The position numbers and the translations under genes were made by a program. Positions 1-5,802 of a DNA stretch of 6,262 bases are shown here, one piece after another; position 1 is the stretch's first letter, and every line of letters begins with the position of its first letter. The DNA is from Deltaproteobacteria bacterium. GTDB taxonomy: Bacteria; Desulfobacterota; Desulfarculia; Adiutricales; Adiutricaceae. The notes below the pieces were generated by a model that saw only the letters and a program-made list of their open reading frames with translations, was not told the DNA's origin and did not search any database. The DNA lies in the NCBI GenBank assembly GCA_031279155.1, contig JAITJB010000241.1, positions 1-6,262 of the forward strand, read 5' to 3'.

Positions 1-671
1 CCAGCCTTGAGCATGTAATTTCGGCCTTTAGAATCGGCTTCGGTTTCATCGGCCCGGGAGTTGGCCAACATGGCCTGGATGGTGGCGCCGGTGGAGCCTA
101 TCATTAAAGCTTGGCCTAGGGCCGCCGTGTTTTGTCCGCCGCCGCCGCTAGCGGCTAAGGCAATGCCAGCAATCAAGCCGGCTAGGTTTAGTAAACTGGC
201 CGATCTAGCCCCTTCGGAACGCCTGGCAAAGTGCCGGCTAGTTATGTGGGCTATCTCGTGGGCCAATATGGCCGCCATCTGGCCTTCGTTTTCCAAGGTG
301 TCGATGGTCCCGGTGTGGAGGTAGATATAGCCGCCTGGCACGGCGAAGGCGTTTAGGTAAGAGCTTTTAATGATATAGAAGTGGTAGGGGAAGGGCTGTT
401 TGCCGGCGGCCTTGAGTACTCTTTGGCAGACGGCCTGAAAATAGGCGTTAACTATCGGGTCATCGTAGATAAGCCCCTCAGAAGCGATCTCGGTGTGGAC
501 CTTGCGGCCAATGATAATCTCATCTTGTTGGGATAAGGCCGCAGCTTGGGATGCTTGAAGGAGTATTAAGGCTAATATCAAGGGTATTATAGTTAGCCTG
601 TTTGTTAGCCTAACTATTAGCCTTAAAAGGGGGACCTCGGACCATATGGCGGCTTTGGCTGGAAGGGGCAT
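1..671 (-). CDS. M48-family zinc metalloprotease, BepA-like, C-terminus cut by window edge
   Basis: This is the first 223 residues of an exported zinc metallopeptidase, open to the left edge of the window. Residues about 26-45 are a hydrophobic signal segment ending in Ala-rich SQAAA, preceded by a basic N-region, so the enzyme should sit in the periplasm, free or anchored. NAFAVPGG (107-114) is the substrate-strand motif of the family. HEIAH (138-142) gives two zinc ligands and the catalytic Glu. DETEAD (208-213) supplies the third ligand, Glu209, with Asp213 following. A Gly/Ala-rich stretch (164-195) lies between HEIAH and the third ligand. BepA/YfgC-type relatives are near 480-500 residues and carry C-terminal TPRs, so more than half may be missing; a TPR tail cannot be confirmed. 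BepA degrades or assists misassembled outer-membrane proteins, and that role is inferred here. The ATG at 671 is the first in frame. It has a purine-rich GGAAGGA upstream at a rather long spacing, next to a hairpin. Confidence 0.93.
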   Translation of the reverse strand, partial: MPLPAKAAIWSEVPLLRLIVRLTNRLTIIPLILALILLQASQAAALSQQDEIIIGRKVHTEIASEGLIYDDPIVNAYFQAVCQRVLKAAGKQPFPYHFYIIKSSYLNAFAVPGGYIYLHTGTIDTLENEGQMAAILAHEIAHITSRHFARRSEGARSASLLNLAGLIAGIALAASGGGGQNTAALGQALMIGSTGATIQAMLANSRADETEADSKGRNYMLKA

Positions 672-688
672 TTAGCTCAGCTTTCCTT

Positions 689-707
689 CCGAAAGTTTGA
701 CTTTCGG
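689..707 (-). promoter_or_regulatory. Hairpin immediately upstream of the M48 gene ribosome binding site
   Basis: A perfect 7-bp inverted repeat, CCGAAAG with CTTTCGG around a 5-base loop, ends where the purine-rich GGAAGGA of the M48 gene begins. The stem shares its last two G's with that sequence. In the transcript it would sit about 17 bases before the ATG and could influence ribosome access or protect the 5' end. It has no U-tract on the minus strand, so it is not a convincing terminator. The pairing is seen directly; a regulatory role is inferred. Confidence 0.45.
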
Positions 708-735
708 GTTTCTCAAAGGGTTGGGGCCTTAGGGA

Positions 736-828
736 GCGGCTAAAAAACTAGAGAGCTAGAAAATTTTAGAAAAACTTAGCCGCCTCAGTCTGAGCTCTGA
801 GGTTTAGGGCTAAAAAAGTGCTTTTAGC
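736..828 (-). repeat. Cluster of inverted repeats between the Ig-like gene and the M48 gene
   Basis: Three hairpin-forming repeats follow each other on the minus strand. The first (828-822 with 815-809) pairs GCTAAAA with TTTTAGC and overlaps the TAA stop of the upstream gene. The second (802-797 with 788-783) pairs CCTCAG with CTGAGG over an 8-base loop. The third (783-776 with 743-736) pairs GCGGCTAA with TTAGCCGC over 32 bases that contain a smaller CTAG/CTAG repeat. The second is followed after seven bases by five T's, so it may act as a weak terminator, but none has the clean GC stem plus T-run seen after the pilin gene. The block could attenuate readthrough or stabilise the upstream mRNA 3' end. 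Confidence 0.5.
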
Positions 829-2038
829 GCCGACCTAAGCGCCGGAAGGTCCAGGCCAGAGCGGCTACGGCCAGGATGATTAAGGCCGCCCCTAGCCAGG
901 CCATAGTGGTTGAAGCTTTAACCGTGACCCTAAAATCTAAGGCCGATTGGGCTTTTTCGCCTTGGACGTTTAGGCCCAGGGCGTAATCGCCAACTAGGGC
1001 GTTGGGGGCCGGGGTTACGGTCATGGAAACCTCAACCGGGTTAGAGCGCGGGGGCAGATCGCCTATGGTCTGAGGGCTGAAGGTTACTTCCCAATTGTCG
1101 GGTTTGACAGCTAAAAAGCTAATTTTTTGTTGATTAGCTGAGCCGTCGTTGATGACAAAGATGGAGACGGTAACGGGCCGCCCGACTTCGGCGGTTAGCG
1201 ATAGTAGCTCGTTGGTCGTAAGGGCCCTTATTTTATAGGTCCCGGTTAAGTTTACCGTAAGCTCGGTTTCTGCCGAGCCAGAGGGCTGTTCGGCTTTGAC
1301 CTTGACCTGGTAGGATCCCGCCTCAGCTTGGAAGGCTGGCGTAAGATCTAAGGACACCGTACGGCTCTGGCCCTTGGGGACCTGAATTGAAGAGATCTGT
1401 TTGTCTTCATAGCCAGGCTTAAAAGAGGCGTCCCAATCTTTGGGGGCTTGGGCCGTAAGGTTTACTAGGGCATCTTCTGGACTATTGTTGCGGATTTCTA
1501 GTGAAAAAGAAAAGCGCCCGTCACTTGGACCAAAAATCTCCGGATACGAGGTGGTTAACGTCAGAGCTTCGCGGCTGATTTTAGAGTCGGTCACCAAAAG
1601 GGTAGTCTGACATTCAACCGTCTTACCACTTATGAGACCCGAAATTTTAATTGTAAAATCGTAATTTCCTAAGGGGATGGTCCCATTATAGTCAGGGGGG
1701 GTGGCGGCTAAAGTTAAGGCCGCCGTTTCCTCAGAAACGAGATATATCCCCGATAAAATAGTGTTAAACCTTCTTATCTGCGTTGTCCAGCCGCTCGGGG
1801 CGTTGGTAACCTCGATATTGAAAGTCTCGCCTTTATAGCCCCGGTTAACTAAGGATATTTCTAACTCAATACTGTCTTCTGGCGAGATGACCTGGCCTTG
1901 ATAGACAAAGGCCGCTTCAAGATCGTAGGGAGCAGCCATGAAAGGAGTTGAATGCTCTTGGGCCAGGGCCGCTCTGATGGTAAAAATGCTGATTACGATG
2001 GCTAGCGATATGACAAAGAAAGTTTTAACTCTAGACAT
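824..2038 (-). CDS. Exported, C-terminally anchored protein with three Ig-like (NEW3-type) domains
   Basis: This 404-residue protein has no recognised catalytic motif. Residues 1-26 are a clear signal peptide (Lys/Arg N-region, hydrophobic core, AALA cleavage site before QE). Three beta-rich repeats follow at about 37-150, 157-265 and 270-374. Each carries the P-x-x-W pattern of NEW3/COG1470 alpha-galactosidase-associated domains: APSGW (80-84), APKDW (198-202) and KPDNW (312-316). Each repeat ends with a Pro-rich segment and a G-x-Y strand, such as GSYQVKV or GDYALGL. A single transmembrane helix (about 379-397) and an Arg-rich tail RRLGRR hold it in the inner membrane with the Ig-like array outside the cytoplasm. 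It is rich in Ser/Thr and has one Cys (143). It lies 96 bases after the 219-residue membrane protein gene and appears to have its own promoter. The Shine-Dalgarno sequence is weak: only AGAGG about 15 bases before the ATG. COG1470 proteins are often partners of membrane machines; here a glycosyltransferase neighbour makes it a candidate acceptor, which is inference. Confidence 0.88.
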   Translation of the reverse strand: MSRVKTFFVISLAIVISIFTIRAALAQEHSTPFMAAPYDLEAAFVYQGQVISPEDSIELEISLVNRGYKGETFNIEVTNAPSGWTTQIRRFNTILSGIYLVSEETAALTLAATPPDYNGTIPLGNYDFTIKISGLISGKTVECQTTLLVTDSKISREALTLTTSYPEIFGPSDGRFSFSLEIRNNSPEDALVNLTAQAPKDWDASFKPGYEDKQISSIQVPKGQSRTVSLDLTPAFQAEAGSYQVKVKAEQPSGSAETELTVNLTGTYKIRALTTNELLSLTAEVGRPVTVSIFVINDGSANQQKISFLAVKPDNWEVTFSPQTIGDLPPRSNPVEVSMTVTPAPNALVGDYALGLNVQGEKAQSALDFRVTVKASTTMAWLGAALIILAVAALAWTFRRLGRR

Positions 2039-2079
2039 GCGAAAAATTTTTAGCCTCTAGTTTGACAAATTTAAGCCAA

Positions 2080-2094
2080 CACGGCCTACCCGTG
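2080..2094 (-). promoter_or_regulatory. Small hairpin at the predicted 5' end of the Ig-like gene transcript
   Basis: CACGG pairs with CCGTG around a 5-base loop. If transcription begins about seven bases after the -10 element, this stem would form within a few bases of the RNA 5' end. Such a stem could protect the message from 5'-end decay. It has no T-run after it on the minus strand. On the plus strand it is followed by A's, so it is not a terminator on either strand. The stem is short and could be chance. Confidence 0.3.
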
Positions 2095-2103
2095 AATAAA
2101 AAA

Positions 2104-2133
2104 ATTATAGCACACAATTTTGGTAGATTTAAA
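2104..2133 (-). promoter_or_regulatory. Extended -10 promoter for the Ig-like (NEW3) gene
   Basis: On the minus strand TGCTATAAT (2112-2104) is a perfect sigma-70 extended -10 element. The -35 region is weak: TTTAAA at 2133-2128 matches four of six consensus bases with an 18-base spacer, as expected where an extended -10 compensates. The start would fall near 2097, giving a leader of about 60 bases. It lies just after the stop codon of the 219-residue protein, so the Ig-like gene can be transcribed apart from the glycosyltransferase pair. Confidence 0.55.
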
Positions 2134-2134
2134 A

Positions 2135-2794
2135 TTAGGCCTTTGTCAAGCTAATGAGCCAGAGACAATAGCCGCAAATAAAGACCACCAAAGGTAAGAC
2201 CAAGGAATTAAACTTAACTTGGGAGCGGAAATAAATTTTAATCACCTCAAAGGCCCCCCCGATCCAGACTAAAAAGCCCGCCACAGCCAAAAAAGGCCAT
2301 TTTTGGTCCATAGGGGGCAGATCGGTGTAGAGGCGCAAGTAAGCTTTAGCCTGAGCATCTAGAGCTTGACCATCTAGAACTTGCTCATTGGCTTGATGTC
2401 CTAGCTTGTTTTCGGCTAGAAGTTGGGCGATAACGGGATTGATTTTCTCCAGGAGATCTTTTCGGGGCAGGTAGAAACTGCGGGCGGCGATTAAGGCGCT
2501 TCTGAGCCTTAACAAACTTAAGAGAGCTAAGGGCTTGCGGCCTTCTTTAAGATGATTGTTGGCTAAAGCCAAGAGTTCTTCGGCGGCCTTTTGGCTGGAT
2601 CCCAAAGGGGCGTACCAATTTAAGGCCTGGAAATAATGGCGGTCAGCCGAATCAAATTGGCCCAACGCTACGGCGGCCCTGGCCAGTTCTAGCTCGCTTC
2701 TAGCCCGCCTTTCGGTGAGTATTCCCATAAATACTAGGAAAGCTAAGACTGAGAAAAGAAAGACCGCTATTTTGGTTTTAAGGTTTTCTCTCAT
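2135..2794 (-). CDS. Membrane-anchored helical (TPR-like) protein of unknown function
   Basis: This 219-residue protein has no enzyme motif. Residues 8-25 form an N-terminal membrane helix. Residues 33-130 are a run of amphipathic Ala/Leu-rich helices with TPR character, such as AAVALGQFDSADRHYFQAL (40-58) and the segment around LLSLLRLRSALIAARSFYLP (91-110). Two more membrane helices follow at about 166-187 and 197-216. The helical middle therefore probably forms a domain between a signal anchor and a C-terminal helical hairpin. The RSFYLP stretch resembles, from memory, uncharacterised deltaproteobacterial proteins with 'ALR-S-AARSFY'-type sequences, but no function is known to me. Its ATG overlaps the stop of the glycosyltransferase gene (ATGA, 2794-2791), so translation is probably coupled and the proteins made in step. 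A role as an accessory subunit of that enzyme is inferred from this coupling. Confidence 0.85.
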   Translation of the reverse strand: MRENLKTKIAVFLFSVLAFLVFMGILTERRARSELELARAAVALGQFDSADRHYFQALNWYAPLGSSQKAAEELLALANNHLKEGRKPLALLSLLRLRSALIAARSFYLPRKDLLEKINPVIAQLLAENKLGHQANEQVLDGQALDAQAKAYLRLYTDLPPMDQKWPFLAVAGFLVWIGGAFEVIKIYFRSQVKFNSLVLPLVVFICGYCLWLISLTKA

Positions 2795-5067
2795 TGGCTT
2801 GGTCCTAAGGAACTATTTTCATTGGATAGATCGCTATTATCTGGAGGCATAATCAAGTTATCCCGAAATTTAATAACCGCCTGACCAGAGTTACTTAAGC
2901 CCTGCCGGAAAAAATAGGCGGCTTTTTCGTCTAAGAAATCTACGGCCGCCTTTTGGGAGCGGTTTTTAGCCAGATAAGAGCCTAGTCTTAAGGCTATCTC
3001 AACGTCCAGGGGATCGACCTCGGAGGCTCGATAGAGGTTGGCCATAGCCGCCTCTATGTTGCCGAGTTTATCATAGTTACTACCCAAAAGATAATAGCTA
3101 TAACCAATACTGGGATCTAAGGCGATGAGAGTCTCAAATTCAGCTGTGGCTTCGTGGTAGCGTTTCTGCTGGACCAGGAGCTCACAAAAAAAGGCTTGGG
3201 CGTTTATCCCTGCGTCGTAGGGAATCAAGAGCCGACCGCTGACCGGGTCGGAGAAGCGGGCCTTAAAATGGCGCATGACTTTTTCAGCCGAAGCGTAATC
3301 GCCTTGTTCGGCGATAAACCCTAATATTGGCCGAACAATATAAAAGAGATAAGCCGGGGCCTTTCGGGCCAAAGGCGGGTCGGTCCCTTCGGCTAATCGG
3401 TCAAAATAGTCCATTAAGCGAGAGAGGTAGAGACCAAATTCGCCGGCATGAGCGGCCTCTTGGGCGGCTGAGTTATCGGCAAGCAGGCGGCCCAGAAACA
3501 TGAAATTGGGATCTGGTTTAATATAAGGCGATAAGAGGCTGGCGTCCTCGGAAAATTGGATATAAATTTTTCGCCCGCTATCTAAGTTTAAATTTAAAAA
3601 AGCTGAGTAATAGTTTGGCTCTAAGTAAGATGTGAATTGCCCGTCGCTATTTTTAGGTAATAAAGCCAAGGGAAATCTTTGGTTATTTGGGGGCGGGGTG
3701 TTTCTAGCTTGGTAAAGCCACGGCCAGTTGATGAGGGTTACATCTGGCCTAGCTGAATAGATGGCTTGGATAGCCGCAGCTGAAAACCAATTGTTACTTT
3801 GTAAAACCACGGACTCAGGAGGCAGATTGACAAAATCAGGCCAGAACATCTCGGTGGCCAGAAAACCAGCTTCGGTCTCCCGCTCTTGATAGCGAGCAGG
3901 GGCCAAAATGAGCGTTAGAAAGACGGCTAAAAGAGCCGCGATGGCGATCCCCGCCCGACCAGGCTGGAGGTGGCGTAGGAAACGGCCTAGCTCGCCTAGG
4001 CCCAAAGATAGGAGGATAAACCAAGCTAAGACCGAAGGCAGAAAGGCTGAGACCCCATCGATCCAGTAAAAAAAGAAGCCCATGTTGATCAATATAAGTG
4101 TTACTAGGGCTACGGAGAGGATTTGGTAATATCGCCATAAGAAAACCAAACCCCATATGACCAAAGGCAAAGCTGGCCAGAAAAAGACAGAGGTTAGGTT
4201 TTGGAAATGAAATTTTAGATAGAAAAAAAGTTTATTAAAGGCCAACAAGCCGCTGGCGTGGACATCGCTGTCTTTGGCGTCGGAGACGTGATAGAAAAAT
4301 CTCTCCAGGCTATTGGGGTAGCCAAAATTGATGGGTAGATAATCGATATTGGCCCGGATAAATAAAAATATGTATACCGATAGGCCAACCAAAAACACTA
4401 TGGCCAAAAAACCGATCCTCGTAGCCGCTCCATGGATCGGGCCCTTAGGGATAACGGCCTTTCTAGGGGCGCCTAGTAAAGTAAGAAGCAGTAGTACCGG
4501 TAGATACAGGGCCAAAGCGGCGTGGTTGCCGCAAGATAGGCCGTAGAGAAGTCCTCCGGCGTAAAGCCAGGCTATTGACCGCCCCTCAAACCAAGAGGCC
4601 GCGCAGTAAAGGAGGCCCACGATAAATAAGAGATTTAAGGAATAGACCTCAACTTCGATCGAAGCAGCCCAGATCGGGCTGGCCAAGGCCATGGCCGGCA
4701 GAGCTGTCCACAGCCATGGCAATGACGGTGGGGAGTCCTTTTTGAGATTATGGATTTTTGCCAGCAAAAGGCCCAAAAAGAAAATTGTGGCTCCGCCGGC
4801 TAAGGCGCTAAACACGCTGACCCTAAAACCTAGCGAACCCAAGGGCAGCCAAGTTAGGATCTTGGCCAAAAGATTGTATGTGGGAAAACCAGCCGGATGG
4901 GCGATATCTAGGTAGGTAGCGGTGACCACAAGTTCCGGCCCGTCACGAAAGCCCAAAGATGGGGTAACGCAGGCCACGTAAAACATGGTGACGGCCAGAG
5001 AGAAAAAAAACAATAAATAGTAGTAAGATTTCTGGACCGCAGCATCGGTTCTAATTTGTGTGGACAT
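2791..5067 (-). CDS. DUF2723 GT-C-type membrane glycosyltransferase with C-terminal TPR domain
   Basis: This 758-residue protein has about ten membrane helices in residues 14-391, then a soluble half. The first extracytoplasmic loop holds the DUF2723 signature: FRDGPEL (40-46) with acidic Asp42 and Glu45, then AHPAGFPTY (56-64). Further family marks are EVEVYSL (138-144), CGNHAAL (179-185) and the INFGYP loop (246-251) before LERFFYHVS. GT-C enzymes use a lipid-linked sugar and an acidic residue in the first outer loop. Human TMEM260, of this family, is a protein O-mannosyltransferase; the donor and acceptor here are unknown. Residues 392-610 contain family-like segments such as PPESVVLQSNNW and RPDVTLINWPW. 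TPR-like helices occupy about 621-690 (YHEATAEFETLIALDP, LGNIEAAMANLYRASEVDP). The start at 5067 gives a short cytoplasmic tail before the first helix, with a weak GGA six bases upstream. It is cut off from pilin transcription by a terminator; a poor promoter candidate lies at 5090-5117. An alternative is transfer of another sugar or phospho-group. Confidence 0.9.
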   Translation of the reverse strand: MSTQIRTDAAVQKSYYYLLFFFSLAVTMFYVACVTPSLGFRDGPELVVTATYLDIAHPAGFPTYNLLAKILTWLPLGSLGFRVSVFSALAGGATIFFLGLLLAKIHNLKKDSPPSLPWLWTALPAMALASPIWAASIEVEVYSLNLLFIVGLLYCAASWFEGRSIAWLYAGGLLYGLSCGNHAALALYLPVLLLLTLLGAPRKAVIPKGPIHGAATRIGFLAIVFLVGLSVYIFLFIRANIDYLPINFGYPNSLERFFYHVSDAKDSDVHASGLLAFNKLFFYLKFHFQNLTSVFFWPALPLVIWGLVFLWRYYQILSVALVTLILINMGFFFYWIDGVSAFLPSVLAWFILLSLGLGELGRFLRHLQPGRAGIAIAALLAVFLTLILAPARYQERETEAGFLATEMFWPDFVNLPPESVVLQSNNWFSAAAIQAIYSARPDVTLINWPWLYQARNTPPPNNQRFPLALLPKNSDGQFTSYLEPNYYSAFLNLNLDSGRKIYIQFSEDASLLSPYIKPDPNFMFLGRLLADNSAAQEAAHAGEFGLYLSRLMDYFDRLAEGTDPPLARKAPAYLFYIVRPILGFIAEQGDYASAEKVMRHFKARFSDPVSGRLLIPYDAGINAQAFFCELLVQQKRYHEATAEFETLIALDPSIGYSYYLLGSNYDKLGNIEAAMANLYRASEVDPLDVEIALRLGSYLAKNRSQKAAVDFLDEKAAYFFRQGLSNSGQAVIKFRDNLIMPPDNSDLSNENSSLGPSQ

Positions 5068-5131
5068 GACACATCCAAGGCAGTGGCTTATTTAATGGCG
5101 CGATGGGGTAGCGTAAAACAATACATAGGCG

Positions 5132-5172
5132 AAAATAAAAAAACCAAGCCCCACCGCAGGGCGGGGCTTGGT
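5132..5172 (-). terminator. Strong intrinsic terminator of the pilin gene
   Basis: On the minus strand ACCAAGCCCC (5172-5163) pairs perfectly with GGGGCTTGGT (5152-5143). Three further pairs, one of them G-U, extend the stem to about 13 bp around a 4-base loop. A T-rich run interrupted by one A follows at once (5142-5132). The wobble pair forms only in minus-strand RNA, and the T-run lies on that side, so it works for the pilin gene 32 bases upstream. It should separate pilin expression from the glycosyltransferase gene that follows. Confidence 0.93.
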
Positions 5173-5203
5173 ACATATGTGGACTGAAAAAGGCGTTGAG
5201 ATC

Positions 5204-5626
5204 TTACCAAGAGAATTCTGTAACTGTAGAAGAGCCGGTGGTCACAGTGATAGAGCTGGCACTATTGTAGGCGTAAGAGGTGCTGCCAGGAGCCCTGTGA
5301 TGAACCGTAAAATAAAAGCCTGGGATATTGGCGGCATTGGTGGTTAGGGAGATGGAGCCGTAAATAACGTTTTGGTCTCTAGTGAGGCCGGCATCAGCGA
5401 CGAGGCTGGCATAGGCATCAGTGTAATGGCTCTTGGTAGCGAAGAACGCCTCTTCAGCAGTGGCCACTGCATGGTAAGCGGACTGCGCGGCGTTGTCCTG
5501 GGCGCCCTTGCGATAACGGGCATACTGGGGGATGGCGATGGCGGCCAAAATACCAATGATGGCCACGACGATTAAGAGCTCAATAAGGGTGAAGCCTTCG
5601 CGCTTCTGCTGCAGTTTGCTGATCAT
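5204..5626 (-). CDS. pilA: Type IV major pilin (PilA-like) precursor
   Basis: This is the structural subunit of a type IVa pilus or a closely related filament. The precursor has 140 residues: a short basic leader MISKLQQKREG (1-11), then the prepilin peptidase site G|FTLIE. Phe12 is the mature N-terminus (N-methylated in the family), and Glu16 is the conserved Glu5 needed for assembly. The hydrophobic core FTLIELLIVVAIIGI onward continues to AIPQY. The mature protein has 129 residues and no cysteine, so it lacks the disulfide-bonded D-loop of many gammaproteobacterial pilins. The tail is rich in Ser, Thr, Ala and Tyr and ends in EFSW. The codons differ from the neighbours (more CAG, AAG, CTC/CTG, CGC, ACC; few TTA/CTA), as in a highly expressed gene. 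It has a strong Shine-Dalgarno sequence (TAAGGAG), a sigma-54-type promoter and its own terminator, so it is probably monocistronic. No pilus assembly genes lie in the window, so a pseudopilin role cannot be fully excluded, although length and context favour the major pilin. Confidence 0.95.
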   Translation of the reverse strand: MISKLQQKREGFTLIELLIVVAIIGILAAIAIPQYARYRKGAQDNAAQSAYHAVATAEEAFFATKSHYTDAYASLVADAGLTRDQNVIYGSISLTTNAANIPGFYFTVHHRAPGSTSYAYNSASSITVTTGSSTVTEFSW

Positions 5627-5635
5627 GTTTTAGTT

Positions 5636-5642
5636 CTCCTTA
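5636..5642 (-). promoter_or_regulatory. Ribosome binding site of the pilin gene
   Basis: TAAGGAG lies nine bases before the ATG at 5626. It is the strongest Shine-Dalgarno sequence in the window and fixes this ATG as the pilin start, giving a leader peptide of the usual short, basic type. Confidence 0.88.
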
Positions 5643-5649
5643 GAAGAAT

Positions 5650-5692
5650 TTAGCCAATAGGCTAAGATGTGATTCCAGGCTCTTGGGCCCGG
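5650..5692 (-). promoter_or_regulatory. Two stem-loops in the pilin mRNA leader
   Basis: Two hairpins lie between the predicted transcription start and the ribosome binding site. The first (5692-5687 with 5680-5675) pairs CCGGGC with GCCTGG, one pair being G-U, over six bases. The second (5665-5660 with 5655-5650) pairs TTAGCC with GGCTAA over a TATT loop and ends seven bases before the Shine-Dalgarno sequence. They leave the ribosome site free, so mRNA stabilisation is more likely than translational repression. The role is inferred. Confidence 0.4.
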
Positions 5693-5709
5693 TTTAAGTA
5701 GTAGACAAA

Positions 5710-5743
5710 GTTGACTTACTCGTGAACCCTGTTGAAGTTACTC
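5710..5743. repeat. Imperfect direct repeat around the predicted pilin transcription start
   Basis: GTTGACTTACTC (5710-5721) and GTTGAAGTTACTC (5731-5743) are near-identical copies whose starts are 21 bases apart, about two helical turns. They overlap the expected transcription start near 5736. Two same-face copies at this spacing could bind a dimeric regulator, but no known operator is recognised. Confidence 0.35.
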
Positions 5744-5746
5744 CCT

Positions 5747-5762
5747 AGCAAACCTTGGGCCA
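5747..5762 (-). promoter_or_regulatory. Sigma-54 (RpoN) promoter for the pilin gene
   Basis: The minus strand reads TGGCCCAAGGTTTGCT. It has the obligatory GG and GC separated by exactly ten bases, a TGGC -24 block and a perfect TTGCT -12 block; only two positions of TGGCACG-N4-TTGCW differ. The start would be near 5736, giving a leader of about 110 bases. In Geobacter, Myxococcus and Pseudomonas, pilA is driven by RpoN with the enhancer-binding protein PilR, so the match is in the expected place. No pilR lies in the window. Confidence 0.78.
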
Positions 5763-5769
5763 AAATCGG

Positions 5770-5786
5770 ATGATTTAAAAAATCAT
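5770..5786. repeat. Short AT-rich palindrome upstream of the pilin promoter
   Basis: ATGATTT and AAATCAT form a perfect 7-bp inverted repeat around AAA, between the -24 element and the IHF-type site. It may be a binding site for a dimeric protein or simply an intrinsically bent AT tract. There is no T-run on either strand that would make it a terminator: the T's on the minus strand come before it, not after. Confidence 0.35.
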
Positions 5787-5802
5787 GAAAAAAAAGAGCT
5801 AT

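Noticed and set aside
61..324. An 87-codon plus-strand frame opposite the M48 gene.
   Set aside because: The minus strand encodes the protease zinc site (HEIAH and DETEAD) in this interval, so the plus-strand frame is a shadow.
3836..4156. A 106-codon minus-strand frame within the DUF2723 gene.
   Set aside because: It lies in another frame of a well-supported membrane protein gene and its Pro/Arg-rich product has no family features.
5090..5117. A possible promoter for the DUF2723 gene: TTTACG and TTAAAT with a 16-base spacer.
   Set aside because: Each hexamer matches only four of six consensus bases in an AT-rich leader, too weak to annotate, although some promoter is expected after the pilin terminator.
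5344..5575. Two overlapping frames of about 70 codons, one on each strand, inside the pilin gene.
   Set aside because: The pilin frame is certain from its N-terminal signature, and these products are low-complexity shadows.
5770..5786. The ATGATTT/AAATCAT hairpin as a transcription terminator.
   Set aside because: The stem is all but free of GC and the T-run on the minus strand comes before it, the wrong side for an intrinsic terminator.
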